NCBI GenBank assembly: GCA_030619415.1
Contig: JAUXBM010000037.1
Location: 1-10,321 of the forward strand
Source: Chlorobiota bacterium
GTDB lineage: Bacteria; Bacteroidota; Bacteroidia; Bacteroidales; F082
Length of the DNA stretch: 10,321 bases
Direction of reading: 5' to 3'
Shown: positions 1-6,212 of the stretch, one piece after another
How positions within the stretch are numbered: the stretch's first letter is position 1
How the letters are laid out: each line of letters opens with the position of its first letter
The notes under the pieces: model-generated
The model's database searches: none
Told to the model about the DNA's origin: nothing
What the model saw: the letters and a program-made list of their open reading frames with translations, nothing else
Made by a program: the position numbers and the translations under genes

Positions 1-399
1 GAAGAAGTGCTTGAATCATATGCGAATGGTTCACCACGAATTGTAAGAACCTATGATGAGGCAGATGGAAAGCGTCATTACACTTTTGAGAAGGAATATT
101 TTGAAGATGGAAGTCTGAGCAAGGAAGGTGCAATAAAAGATGGAAACAGGGATGGAGAATGGAAAGGCTATTATCGCGATGGCAACCTTAAAAACACAGG
201 TTACTTTAAAAACGGTAAACGAAACGATACGACCATTGCCTATTACGAAAATGGAAATGTAAAATATGTCGGCATTTTTAATAATGGCGAAAAAACGGGT
301 ACCTGGAAAGTTTTCAGCGAAGAAGGAGAATTGACCGATACCCAGGTTTATATGAATCCAGATGAGGTCCGCACTGATTCCATAACAATAAAAAACTAA
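1..399 (+). CDS. MORN-repeat protein, YwqK-like (5' end missing)
   Basis: The reading frame is open from the first base of the window to the TAA at 397-399, so this is the C-terminal part (about 132 residues) of a longer protein. A GTG at position 7 is in frame but is unlikely to be the start. The visible part holds several MORN_2-type units, each with an aromatic residue, then D/N-G, then a short strand: EYFEDGSLSKEG, GYYRDGNLKNTGYFKNGK, AYYENGNVKYVGIFNNGEK and VFSEEGEL, the middle ones spaced by about 23-24 residues. These repeats occur in proteins often annotated as the YwqK family antitoxin. In Bacteroidota many such proteins are exported or membrane-associated and have no proven antitoxin role. 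The signal peptide, if any, lies outside the window. No toxin partner is visible, because the next gene converges from the other strand 6 bp away. The family call is fairly sure; the function is unknown. Confidence 0.8.
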   Translation, partial: EEVLESYANGSPRIVRTYDEADGKRHYTFEKEYFEDGSLSKEGAIKDGNRDGEWKGYYRDGNLKNTGYFKNGKRNDTTIAYYENGNVKYVGIFNNGEKTGTWKVFSEEGELTDTQVYMNPDEVRTDSITIKN

Positions 400-405
400 T
401 TTTTA

Positions 406-1461
406 TTATTTACTCGTTAGCTTTATCAATACGGGTAAATGGTCGCTGTAACCGCCGTAGTAACTGCGTGCTGCTGTCCGGCTTGGTCGGGCAGGACCCT
501 TTTCAAGATGATAAAGCATCCAATCGTGTTTAATGACCAGCTGATCTTCAGAATCCACCTTTATTCCATTTTTTCCATCAAGAATGGAAGAGGAAACAAT
601 AACCTGATCAAACATATCCCAACTCTTGTAATACAAACTGCCTTCGCCTTGTTCGAATTTATTCAACGATAAATTATACAGAGAATTCTTATTGAGTGGT
701 TTTGCAGGTGATTGAGCGCCTAAATCCTTAGCGATGCTCAAGTCGTCAGGATTGTCGTTCAGGTCGCCTGAAACAATGATGTTTGCATTGGGTTGAGCTG
801 CAAAAATAGAATCGGTGACGGTTTTAAGCAATGCGCCAATAAATCGCCTGTGAGGCTCAGTTTTCTCCTGGCCTCCCCACCTCGATACCCAGTGATTAAT
901 AAAAATATGAAGCGTGTCTTTTCCATAAACCACACCTTTCGAATAGAGGATGTCGCGTGTTTTATTGTTGGGGTCATCCGGAAAAATTATCTGAATATAT
1001 TGCGTCTCAGCAGGAGCGTAAACATTGGCTTGATAGAGAAGGGCCACATCGATGCCTCTTTCATCCGGGCTGTCTTTATGAAGAATCCGGTAACCGGCTT
1101 TGTTCATCGACGGGTGATTGATCAGGTCAAGCAAAACATCAATGTTCTCTACTTCGCAAAGACCAAACAGGCTTGGATAGCCTCCCGTGTCAACGGCTGA
1201 CATTACTTTGCTGAGGTTATCGAGTTTGTGCCGGTATCTTTCACTGGTCCATGGAATATCGCTGTCGGGCAAATGACTGTTGTCGCGTATGTGAGGATCA
1301 TCGATGGTATCGAACAAATTTTCCACATTGTAAAATGCAAAACTAAACGACTGAGCCGGCTTTCGTGTACAGGAGGAAAATACAAGTTGCAGCGCTATGA
1401 TTGTAATAAGAACGTATCGTGTTCTTTTCAGTTTGCGTATTCCGTTTTGATATTTGGTCAT
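406..1461 (-). CDS. Endonuclease/exonuclease/phosphatase-family lipoprotein
   Basis: A predicted 351-residue lipoprotein of the EEP fold (DNase I/exonuclease III/sphingomyelinase superfamily), which cleaves phosphodiester or phosphomonoester bonds with a divalent metal. A basic N-terminus (RKLKRTR) and a hydrophobic stretch lead to FSSC, with Cys31 as the likely lipidated residue, which would place the enzyme on the cell envelope. Superfamily motifs follow in order: NVENLFD (about 45-51, metal-binding Asn), CEVEN (metal-binding Glu103), NHW (His190), GDLND (232-236) and SDHLPV (339-344, catalytic Asp/His). All expected catalytic residues are present. An earlier ATG at 1488 would overlap the upstream S4-domain gene by 14 bp and give an unusually long region before the lipobox. 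I prefer the ATG at 1461 (1467 is also possible). It is the last gene of the era-der-S4 cluster. The substrate (DNA, RNA, phospholipid or inositol phosphate) cannot be read from the sequence. Confidence 0.88.
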   Translation of the reverse strand: MTKYQNGIRKLKRTRYVLITIIALQLVFSSCTRKPAQSFSFAFYNVENLFDTIDDPHIRDNSHLPDSDIPWTSERYRHKLDNLSKVMSAVDTGGYPSLFGLCEVENIDVLLDLINHPSMNKAGYRILHKDSPDERGIDVALLYQANVYAPAETQYIQIIFPDDPNNKTRDILYSKGVVYGKDTLHIFINHWVSRWGGQEKTEPHRRFIGALLKTVTDSIFAAQPNANIIVSGDLNDNPDDLSIAKDLGAQSPAKPLNKNSLYNLSLNKFEQGEGSLYYKSWDMFDQVIVSSSILDGKNGIKVDSEDQLVIKHDWMLYHLEKGPARPSRTAARSYYGGYSDHLPVLIKLTSK

Positions 1462-1474
1462 TTGCATTTTGGAT

Positions 1475-1855
1475 TTAATAATTGTCATCTTTCAACTTAC
1501 CGATCTCCCTTCTTTCCTTTTTGGTTGGCCTTCCTGTGCCCCTGTTGCGTTTTTCAGAATTCAGCTGACGCATCAGTTCCATTTTTTCATATTCTTCAAC
1601 AGGCGTACGGTCTTCGGCAAGATCGGGCACAAGTTTGGCTGAAACACGGTTCTTGATTGCTTTTTTAATGCGTAGTTTCTTTTTGAAAATACCCAGGCTA
1701 ATTTCGATTTCCTCTCCTACCTTTACCTCCCTTGATGGTTTTACATTTTGCCCATCAATTTTGACTTTACCGCCACGGCAGGCATCAGAAGCTTGCGACC
1801 GGGTTTTAAAAACACGAACAGCCCATAACCATTTATCGATCCTGACACTATCCAC
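1475..1855 (-). CDS. S4-domain RNA-binding protein (Hsp15/HslR type)
   Basis: A 126-residue protein whose first 60 residues form an S4 RNA-binding domain: RIDKWLWAVRVFKTRSQASDAC, then GGKVKIDGQNVKPSREVKVGEEIEI with the usual turn and strands. The C-terminal half is highly charged (KKKLRIKKAIKNR, then a tail rich in Lys, Arg and Glu). The order, S4 domain first and basic tail last, and the length match the Hsp15 family. In E. coli that protein binds 50S subunits carrying a stalled nascent chain and helps recycle them. The gene starts 3 nt after the der stop codon, so it is very probably translated from the same mRNA as der. A role on the ribosome fits that neighbourhood, but the exact function in Bacteroidota is inferred from the family. 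Confidence 0.9.
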   Translation of the reverse strand: MDSVRIDKWLWAVRVFKTRSQASDACRGGKVKIDGQNVKPSREVKVGEEIEISLGIFKKKLRIKKAIKNRVSAKLVPDLAEDRTPVEEYEKMELMRQLNSEKRNRGTGRPTKKERREIGKLKDDNY

Positions 1856-1858
1856 CAG

Positions 1859-3166
1859 TTATTTTTTTCTGAAAAACAACTGAATGGGAACGCCCGTAAA
1901 GTCATATTTCTCTCTTATTTTGTTCTCGAGGAAACGCCTGTAATTTTCCTTTACATCATCCGGCAGGTTGCAAAAAAATACAAATTGAGGGGTGCCTGTT
2001 TTGAGTTGCATGATGTATTTGATTTTAACATACCTGCCACGCGAGGCCATCGGTGCAGGATTATTTTCAATAATTGGAAGCAGGTAGTCGTTTAATTGTG
2101 ATGTGGGAATTCTTAAACTTCTGTTCTCAAATACTTTGGCCGAAAGTTCCAATGCCTTGAATATTCGTTGTTTATCCTTTACAGACGTGAAAACAATCGG
2201 TACGTCAGAAAATGGAGCGATCTTTTCTCTGATCTGCTTTTCGAATTCAAGATGGGTATTTGTTTGTTTATCCACCAAATCCCATTTGTTGACCACGATA
2301 ACAATACCCTTTTTGTTTTTTTCGGCGAGGTGAAAGATATTAATATCTTGCTTTTCCATTCCGCTTTGCGCATCAATCATTACAATGCAAACATCCGCTC
2401 TTTCGATGGAACGGATCGCCCTGACCGTAGAGTAGAATTCGATATTTTCATAAACTTTCCCTTTTTTCCGAAGCCCGGCAGTATCAACAAGCATAAAATC
2501 ATGACCAAACGATTTATAGCGTGTATAAATGGAATCGCGCGTGGTACCGGCTATTGGGGTAACTATATTCCTGTCATCACCGAGTAGAGTATTAATTAGT
2601 GACGATTTACCAACATTTGGACGACCTATAACAGCAATCCTAGGGATATCGGTATCATCATCTTCTTCAATTTTTTTGAATTCTTTTACTATTTCATCGA
2701 GCAATTCGCCCGTTCCACTCCCATTGATAGCAGAAACAGGGAATACCTGTCCGCAACCCAAAGCGTAAAATTCACCGGTTTGATCGCCTAAGCTTGGTGA
2801 ATCTACTTTGTTGGCAACAATAAATACATTCTTTTTTGATTTCCTGAGTAATTCGGCAACATCTTCGTCAAGTGGACTTATTCCGTCCCGGGCATCGACA
2901 ACAAATACAATGGCTTCTGATTCATCGATGGCAAATAAAACCTGCTTGCGAATGGCTTCTTCAAAAGTGTCATCAGAACCATGAACATAACCACCGGTGT
3001 CAATTACCGAAAACTCATATCCATTCCAGTCGCTTTTCCCGTAAATGCGATCGCGGGTTACACCACTAATGGATTCAACAATGGCTTCCTGGGTTTGTGT
3101 CAGGCGATTGAAAAGTGTTGATTTACCAACATTTGGGCGGCCTACTATTGCGAGTGTGTTACTCAT
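1859..3166 (-). CDS. der: Ribosome biogenesis GTPase Der (EngA)
   Basis: Der is a double-GTPase protein needed for maturation of the 50S ribosomal subunit. From the ATG at 3166 it has 435 residues, normal for the family. G domain 1 shows GRPNVGKS (9-16), DTGG (56-59) and NKVD (119-122). G domain 2 shows GRPNVGKS (181-188), DTAG (228-231) and NKWD (293-296). A KH-like domain follows (about 340-435), ending in the typical [11 protein letters not shown]. The tandem G domains plus KH-like end make the identity essentially certain. An in-frame ATG at 3214 would add 16 residues (MRPKTEDFKHQTLNKT), but these are encoded by an imperfect 14-bp repeat and are not Der-like, so the later start, which begins right at the G1 strand, is preferred. 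Der follows era after 63 bp and is followed at 3 nt by the S4-domain gene. Confidence 0.97.
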   Translation of the reverse strand: MSNTLAIVGRPNVGKSTLFNRLTQTQEAIVESISGVTRDRIYGKSDWNGYEFSVIDTGGYVHGSDDTFEEAIRKQVLFAIDESEAIVFVVDARDGISPLDEDVAELLRKSKKNVFIVANKVDSPSLGDQTGEFYALGCGQVFPVSAINGSGTGELLDEIVKEFKKIEEDDDTDIPRIAVIGRPNVGKSSLINTLLGDDRNIVTPIAGTTRDSIYTRYKSFGHDFMLVDTAGLRKKGKVYENIEFYSTVRAIRSIERADVCIVMIDAQSGMEKQDINIFHLAEKNKKGIVIVVNKWDLVDKQTNTHLEFEKQIREKIAPFSDVPIVFTSVKDKQRIFKALELSAKVFENRSLRIPTSQLNDYLLPIIENNPAPMASRGRYVKIKYIMQLKTGTPQFVFFCNLPDDVKENYRRFLENKIREKYDFTGVPIQLFFRKK

Positions 3167-3172
3167 GGTTTT

Positions 3173-3214
3173 GTTTAAAGTCTGATGTTTAAAGTCTTCT
3201 GTCTTAGGTCTCAC
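3173..3214. repeat. Imperfect 14-bp tandem repeat, about three units
   Basis: Between era and der the + strand reads GTTTAAAGTCTGAT, GTTTAAAGTCTTCT and GTCTTAGGTCTCAC: two near-identical 14-mers and a third, diverged unit. The spacer is otherwise non-coding. Short GTCTnAAG-like tandem runs between genes are familiar from Bacteroidota genomes, but I cannot say from this window whether this unit recurs elsewhere. Confidence 0.5.
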
Positions 3215-3229
3215 GTTATAATTGCAAAT

Positions 3230-4111
3230 TTAATGATCATATCCAAATTGCCTGAGCATATTTTCGCTGTCGCGCCAATCTTTTTTAACCTTGATGGTTG
3301 TTTCCAGGAAAACCTTTTTGCCAACAAACGCTTCAATATCTTTACGCGCCTGGGTGGCCGTCTTTTTAATTGCATTTCCCTGGTGGCCAAGCATGATTGC
3401 TTTCTGACTTTCCCTGCTAACAAAAATAATTGATGCTATCCTGATTAATTTTTTTTCTTCTTTGTAAGTTTCAATGGCCACCTCCACTATATATGGTATT
3501 TCCTTTTTGTAGTTCAACAGGATTTTCTCACGGATGATCTCCGAGACAAAGAACCGCATGGACCGATCTGTAATCGCATCCTTATCATAATATGCAGGGC
3601 TTTCCGGAAGCTTTTCAATGATGGTGTCGAATACTTTCGTGATATTGAAAGATTCGAGTGCGGATATCGGTATGACTTCGGCACCAGGTAGTTTCGTTTC
3701 CCAATAAACAATTTCGTTGGCCACTTTTTCCTGATCAGAGAGGTCAATTTTATTGATTAGTACAATAACAGGAGTTCCGGATGAGATCAGTTTTTCGATG
3801 ATACCGGTTTCCTCAAATTGTAATTTAGTTTCCGTCATGAGTAAAATGATATCTGCGTCAGTTATTGCAGAATCAATGTACTTATTCATGTACTCATGCA
3901 TTTTATATGATGGATTCCTTACAATTCCTGGTGTGTCGGAATAAACGATCTGGAAGCCTTCTCCATTTACAATACCCATAATGCGATGCCTGGTAGTCTG
4001 GGCTTTAGAGGTGATGATTGAGAGTTTTTCACCTACCAATGCGTTCATTAAGGTAGATTTACCAACATTAGGATATCCAATTATATTAACAAATCCAGCT
4101 TTATGCGACAT
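3230..4111 (-). CDS. era: GTPase Era
   Basis: Era is an essential GTPase that binds the 3' end of 16S rRNA through a KH domain and assists 30S maturation. From the ATG at 4111 the protein has 293 residues, a usual Era length. The G1 motif is GYPNVGKS (12-19; Tyr where Asn is common, which still fits GxxxxGKS). Switch I contains KAQTTRHRIMGI, G3 is DTPG (59-62), G4 is NKID (120-123) and G5 is near PISAL (about 148). The C-terminal KH domain has the GxxG loop as GHQG (242-245), followed by the family signature VGKKVFLETTIKVKKDWR. An alternative ATG at 4138 would add nine residues that are not Era-like. It is the first gene of the minus-strand cluster that continues with der. Its upstream region is shared, divergently, with the tRNA-fMet promoter. 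No convincing own -7 box was found. Confidence 0.97.
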   Translation of the reverse strand: MSHKAGFVNIIGYPNVGKSTLMNALVGEKLSIITSKAQTTRHRIMGIVNGEGFQIVYSDTPGIVRNPSYKMHEYMNKYIDSAITDADIILLMTETKLQFEETGIIEKLISSGTPVIVLINKIDLSDQEKVANEIVYWETKLPGAEVIPISALESFNITKVFDTIIEKLPESPAYYDKDAITDRSMRFFVSEIIREKILLNYKKEIPYIVEVAIETYKEEKKLIRIASIIFVSRESQKAIMLGHQGNAIKKTATQARKDIEAFVGKKVFLETTIKVKKDWRDSENMLRQFGYDH

Positions 4112-4151
4112 AAAAATATATGAAAAATTATTCAACAAAGAAACAAATTAT

Positions 4152-4159
4152 TATCTTTG
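4152..4159 (+). promoter_or_regulatory. Bacteroidetes -7 box for tRNA-fMet
   Basis: TATCTTTG matches the Bacteroidota sigma-A -7 consensus TAnnTTTG exactly. It lies 65 bp before the mature tRNA 5' end, in the gap divergent to era. No clear TTTG-type -33 element is seen at the usual spacing, so the call rests on the -7 box and its position. Confidence 0.5.
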
Positions 4160-4177
4160 CAGCCCTATTTAAAGGGA

Positions 4178-4193
4178 AGCGGATAATTCCGCT
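4178..4193 (+). other. Small hairpin in tRNA-fMet leader
   Basis: AGCGG and CCGCT form a 5-bp perfect stem around a six-base loop (ATAATT). It lies between the -7 box and the mature tRNA. It could be a processing or spacer structure, or chance; no T-run follows, so it is not a terminator. Confidence 0.3.
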
Positions 4194-4224
4194 CTAAATA
4201 AGTGTTCATTGAAGAAAAAAATAT

Positions 4225-4301
<77 letters not shown>

Positions 4302-4306
<5 letters not shown>

Positions 4307-4327
4307 CCTGCACGTGCGGGACTTTTT
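4302..4327 (+). terminator. Intrinsic terminator of tRNA-fMet
   Basis: AAAGTCCTGCAC and GTGCGGGACTTT are reverse complements except for one T-G wobble, giving a long GC-rich hairpin followed by T's (4323-4327). It lies 5 nt after the mature tRNA end and 18 bp before the GIY-YIG start codon. Confidence 0.85.
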
Positions 4328-4345
4328 CATTTCAATACCACAGGT

Positions 4346-4630
4346 ATGCATATTGTTTATGTACTTTACTCCTTAAAAGACCACAAACTTTACAAGGGTT
4401 CCACTTCGAATATTCAAAAGAGGTTCTTCAAACACAATTCGGGTGGCAGTAAATCTACGGCCCATCGAAAGCCCTTTATTATAATCCATGTTGAACAATT
4501 TGATGACAAACGGAAAGCTCTGCTGAGAGAGAATTTTTTAAAAACATTAGAAGGCGGCGTGGCGTTAAAACAGTATCTGGTAAAGATGCATATACTAAAT
4601 GAGGATGGCAGGTTGAACGAGGAGCAATGA
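4346..4630 (+). CDS. Small GIY-YIG family nuclease
   Basis: A 94-residue single-domain GIY-YIG nuclease of the short, UvrC-N-terminal-like class. Motifs are HIVYVLYS (GIY position, Tyr5), KLYKGSTS (YIG position, Tyr16 and Gly18), then IQKRFFKHNSGGS with Arg26 and His30, and the expected catalytic Glu62 in LLRENFLKTLEGG. The core therefore looks active, although YIG is written YKG. After residue 70 the chain leaves the domain, and the last codons and TGA stop (4628-4630) lie in a degenerate copy of the tRNA-fMet D-arm. The ATG sits 18 bp after the tRNA terminator, too close for a separate promoter, so expression probably depends on read-through from the tRNA promoter or on a start inside the tRNA. 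Such small GIY-YIG proteins in Bacteroidota have no settled function. A homing or selfish nuclease aimed at the tRNA site is a reasonable guess here. Confidence 0.88.
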   Translation: MHIVYVLYSLKDHKLYKGSTSNIQKRFFKHNSGGSKSTAHRKPFIIIHVEQFDDKRKALLRENFLKTLEGGVALKQYLVKMHILNEDGRLNEEQ

Positions 4631-4637
4631 TAGCTCG

Positions 4638-4647
4638 GGCGTACGCC
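4638..4647. repeat. 10-bp perfect palindrome in tRNA remnant
   Basis: GGCGTACGCC equals its own reverse complement and sits exactly where the anticodon arm should be, directly against the start of the 40-bp repeat. Confidence 0.8.
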
Positions 4648-4687
4648 AGGTCGTCAGTTCGAATCTGGCCCCCGCTACAAAGAAAGT
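4648..4687 (+). repeat. 40-bp direct repeat, copy 2 (in tRNA remnant)
   Basis: Identical to 4267-4306. The base before (C4647) and the base after (T4688) differ from the first copy, so the borders are sharp. Confidence 0.95.
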
Positions 4688-4709
4688 TGGCTAAGTGCCG
4701 GCTTTTTTT
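4683..4709 (+). terminator. Intrinsic terminator after GIY-YIG/tRNA remnant
   Basis: AAAGTTGGC and GCCGGCTTT pair over nine positions, two of them wobble, around the loop TAAGT, followed by a run of T's. The first bases (AAAGT) belong to the 40-bp repeat. The rest differs from the first terminator, yet the hairpin is kept. Confidence 0.8.
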
Positions 4710-4755
4710 ATTTAACCAACTTCATCAAGTGATCCCGCCAATGTTTTGATTGCGC

Positions 4756-4792
4756 AAAAAAAGAACCTTATAACTATACAGCCATAAGGTTC
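4756..4792 (-). terminator. Intrinsic terminator of zinc-ribbon mini-operon
   Basis: GAACCTTAT (4763-4771) and ATAAGGTTC (4784-4792) form a perfect 9-bp stem with a 12-nt loop. Read on the minus strand it is followed by seven T's (the A-run at 4756-4762). It lies 26 bp after the stop codon of the 60-residue gene. Confidence 0.85.
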
Positions 4793-4818
4793 AGATGTAA
4801 AAAATTATATTGGTTAGA

Positions 4819-5001
4819 TTACAAGAAAAACGAACGTTTGTTAATTACTGTATATAACCTGTACAGCTTATCACCAACATTCTCAAAAAAATAGACTTTG
4901 TTATCCATGGTAAATATTTTGGCATCAACGTCTTTAATTGGCTTTTCTGCCAGCCCATTGGATTTAATTTCGTTTAAGGAGTATTGTTCATTCAATTTCA
5001 T
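4819..5001 (-). CDS. Unknown 60-residue protein
   Basis: I do not recognise this protein. It has 60 residues, mixed charge and no membrane segment, signal peptide or cysteine. The sequence (starting MKLNEQYSLNEIKSNGLAEK, with a central IFTMDNKVYFFENVGDKLYRLY) looks like a short alpha plus beta fold, with two hydrophobic strands in the C-terminal half. Its reality is supported by context: it starts 7 nt after the stop of the zinc-ribbon gene on the same strand, and a strong terminator closes the pair 26 bp after its own stop. The two are therefore likely one transcript. A function together with the zinc-ribbon protein is possible but unproven. Confidence 0.6.
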   Translation of the reverse strand: MKLNEQYSLNEIKSNGLAEKPIKDVDAKIFTMDNKVYFFENVGDKLYRLYTVINKRSFFL

Positions 5002-5008
5002 AAGAATT

Positions 5009-5155
5009 CTATTTCATTTTTACTTTAATTCCGTCTTTGGCACAAATAGGACAATAAGAATCCCGAATGATTGTAACATATCCACAACGTTCACATTCAA
5101 AATACTTTTGCCTTTTGATTTTCTTCTTTTCCTGCTTTGTATCGGAATCATTCAT
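5009..5155 (-). CDS. 48-residue zinc-ribbon protein
   Basis: A short frame opened by the ATG at 5153-5155 and closed by TAG at 5009-5011. The N-terminus is lysine-rich (KQEKKKIKRQK) and is followed by CERC (21-24) and CPIC (35-38). Two CxxC knuckles 10 residues apart are typical of a rubredoxin-like or zinc-ribbon fold that binds one Zn or Fe ion. Aromatic and glycine residues after the first knuckle (CERCGYVTIIRDSYCPIC) fit a zinc ribbon. The basic tail suggests nucleic-acid or ribosome contact, which is inference. It is the first gene of a two-gene unit with the 60-residue unknown and is preceded at 14 bp by a 17-bp palindrome. The small size and regular knuckles make a real gene likely; its role is unknown. 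Confidence 0.72.
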   Translation of the reverse strand: MNDSDTKQEKKKIKRQKYFECERCGYVTIIRDSYCPICAKDGIKVKMK

Positions 5156-5169
5156 AACACTAGTCCAAC

Positions 5170-5186
5170 TACCTATTCAATAGGTA
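5170..5186. promoter_or_regulatory. 17-bp palindrome, candidate operator
   Basis: TACCTATT-C-AATAGGTA is a perfect 8-bp inverted repeat around one base. It lies 14 bp before the start codon of the zinc-ribbon gene, where a dimeric regulator could block transcription, or where the mRNA could fold. No regulator gene is adjacent. Confidence 0.45.
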
Positions 5187-5350
5187 TGCCAAAGCGCAAT
5201 AATTCATCATAAAACGTTGTAACGAACAGTATATCAGATATGTGATATTTTATAAAATTTTATCCCCAGAAACACCATTGGCAAAATCATTCAAAACAAC
5301 ATACGATTATGGATAATATTACGATTTCGGAGCTAATTTATTTAGGTTCC
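5187..5350. other. AT-rich divergent intergenic region
   Basis: This stretch between the zinc-ribbon unit (-) and the thioredoxin-fold gene (+) holds no convincing gene. It has AT-rich inverted repeats, for example ATATCA (5231-5236) and TGATAT (5243-5248) around six bases. No clear TAnnTTTG box was found for the minus-strand unit. Confidence 0.4.
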
Positions 5351-5401
5351 ATGAAGAATATCCTATATCTGATTGTTATTGCTATTTTTGCATCGCAATA
5401 A
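5351..5401 (+). other. 16-codon mini-ORF resembling a signal peptide
   Basis: ATG at 5351 and TAA at 5399-5401 encode MKNILYLIVIAIFASQ, a short basic start and hydrophobic core like an export signal. It ends 6 nt before the ATG of the secreted thioredoxin-fold protein, which also begins MKN plus a hydrophobic core. It may be a leader peptide, a decayed duplicate start, or chance. Confidence 0.35.
5383..5390 (+). promoter_or_regulatory. Possible -7 box before thioredoxin-fold gene
   Basis: TATTTTTG matches TAnnTTTG and lies 17 bp before the ATG at 5408. There is no TTTG at the -33 spacing and the resulting 5' leader would be very short, so this is weak. Confidence 0.25.
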
Positions 5402-5407
5402 TTTGTC

Positions 5408-6196
5408 ATGAAAAATCTTTTTATTCTTTTTTTAGCTGCCTTCATATTGCTGGAAGTAACTGGCCAAACACCGCTTACAGAAGCGAAAGATTTTCATGTG
5501 AAAACACCTGAAGGCTTCACAATTAAATTGTTCCCACTTCTTGATGAAGAACAAAAAATTGTCGTGATTGATTTTTTTTCCACGACTTGTGGTCCGTGTC
5601 AGGATTATGCTGACGACTTTCAGGCGGCTTACGAAACATTTGGTTCGAACGGGAACAATGTTTTTTTTGTTGCTATTAATTATGGAGATGACAACGCAGG
5701 GGTTATTGCTTTCGACAGTACCTATGGTGTAACGCTACCTTCCGTTAGTGGATTACAAGGCGGTGGTGATGGTGTGTATATTGATTATGAAATTCAAGCA
5801 TATCCAACTGTTATCGTCATTACTCCCGATCACCAAATTGTTGAACAGTTTGTTTGGCCACCAACCCAGGAAAATATTATTGATGCCGTCTATAATGTCG
5901 GTGGAATTGTTGTTGGAGTCCCGGAAACAGCATTGAACAATAAAGCGATCATCTTTCCAATTCCAATTCGTCAAAAGGGATTTTTTAAAATAAACCTGGA
6001 TAGGGAAGCAAAGCTGAGATTGGATATTTATAATCTGGTTGGTAATAAATTAACTGAGTCTGTTGTTTCTCAATTAAATAAAGGGGACAATTCGATTGAA
6101 CTCAATGTTCGTGATCTCGAAAATGGATTTTATTTTTTGAGATATCAGATCGATAACCAACCCTCCGAAACGGTCAGGTTTGTTGTATCCCGCTAA
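5408..6196 (+). CDS. Secreted thioredoxin-fold protein with T9SS sorting domain
   Basis: A 262-residue exported protein. Residues 1-20 are a signal peptide (MKNLFILFLAAFILLEVTGQ). Residues about 25-165 form a TlpA/thioredoxin-like domain: VVIDFFSTTCGPC with the redox pair Cys61/Cys64, a second strand FFVAINYGDD, and the cis-proline loop AYPT (Pro133) before strand VIVI. The CGPC motif suggests thiol-disulfide exchange outside the cytoplasm. Residues about 180-262 resemble the type IX secretion (Por) C-terminal sorting domain: a degenerate FPIP start, LRLDIYNLVGNKL, then LNKGDNSIELNVRDLENGFYFLRYQ and a final VRFVVSR. In known T9SS cargo this tail directs export across the outer membrane and is removed. 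The next gene, a small lipoprotein, starts 16 nt after the stop, so the two are probably co-transcribed. The redox partner is unknown. Confidence 0.88.
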   Translation: MKNLFILFLAAFILLEVTGQTPLTEAKDFHVKTPEGFTIKLFPLLDEEQKIVVIDFFSTTCGPCQDYADDFQAAYETFGSNGNNVFFVAINYGDDNAGVIAFDSTYGVTLPSVSGLQGGGDGVYIDYEIQAYPTVIVITPDHQIVEQFVWPPTQENIIDAVYNVGGIVVGVPETALNNKAIIFPIPIRQKGFFKINLDREAKLRLDIYNLVGNKLTESVVSQLNKGDNSIELNVRDLENGFYFLRYQIDNQPSETVRFVVSR

Positions 6197-6212
6197 GTTT
6201 TCAAATTTCAGA

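Larger units (their letters stand above)
4622..4687 (+). pseudogene. tRNA-fMet remnant downstream of GIY-YIG gene
   Basis: GAGC-AATGATA-GCTC (4622-4636) matches the tRNA-fMet D-arm with two G-to-A changes. It is followed by a 10-bp palindrome GGCGTACGCC in place of the 17-nt anticodon arm, then an exact copy of the variable loop, T-arm and acceptor 3' strand. There is no matching acceptor 5' strand before 4622 and no anticodon loop, so it cannot be a functional tRNA. The stop codon of the GIY-YIG gene lies in its D-loop. Confidence 0.85.

Noticed and set aside
1..399. A toxin-antitoxin pair at the left edge
   Set aside because: The YwqK-type name is only a family label; no toxin-like gene is adjacent within the window.
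793..1200. 135-residue plus-strand frame
   Set aside because: It lies wholly inside the EEP lipoprotein gene on the other strand, which keeps all catalytic motifs; no domain is recognisable in the plus-strand frame.
1228..1656. 142-residue plus-strand frame
   Set aside because: It spans the opposite-strand junction of the lipoprotein and S4-domain genes and shows no family features, so it is a shadow frame.
2168..2587. 139-residue plus-strand frame
   Set aside because: It is antisense to der, an essential gene with intact motifs; no supporting signal.
3167..3214. Der extended to the ATG at 3214
   Set aside because: The extra 16 residues come from a tandem repeat and precede the normal Der N-terminus.
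4622..4687. A second functional tRNA-Met gene
   Set aside because: There is no acceptor 5' strand to pair with CCCCGCT and the anticodon arm is replaced by a 10-bp palindrome with no CAT loop, so it is a remnant.
4898..5212. 104-residue plus-strand frame
   Set aside because: It is antisense to the two small minus-strand genes. The minus-strand reading explains the CxxC pairs, gene spacing and terminator better.
6180..6212. Lipoprotein start at 6180
   Set aside because: It would overlap the preceding gene and place unrelated residues before a clean lipoprotein signal starting at 6213 or 6219.
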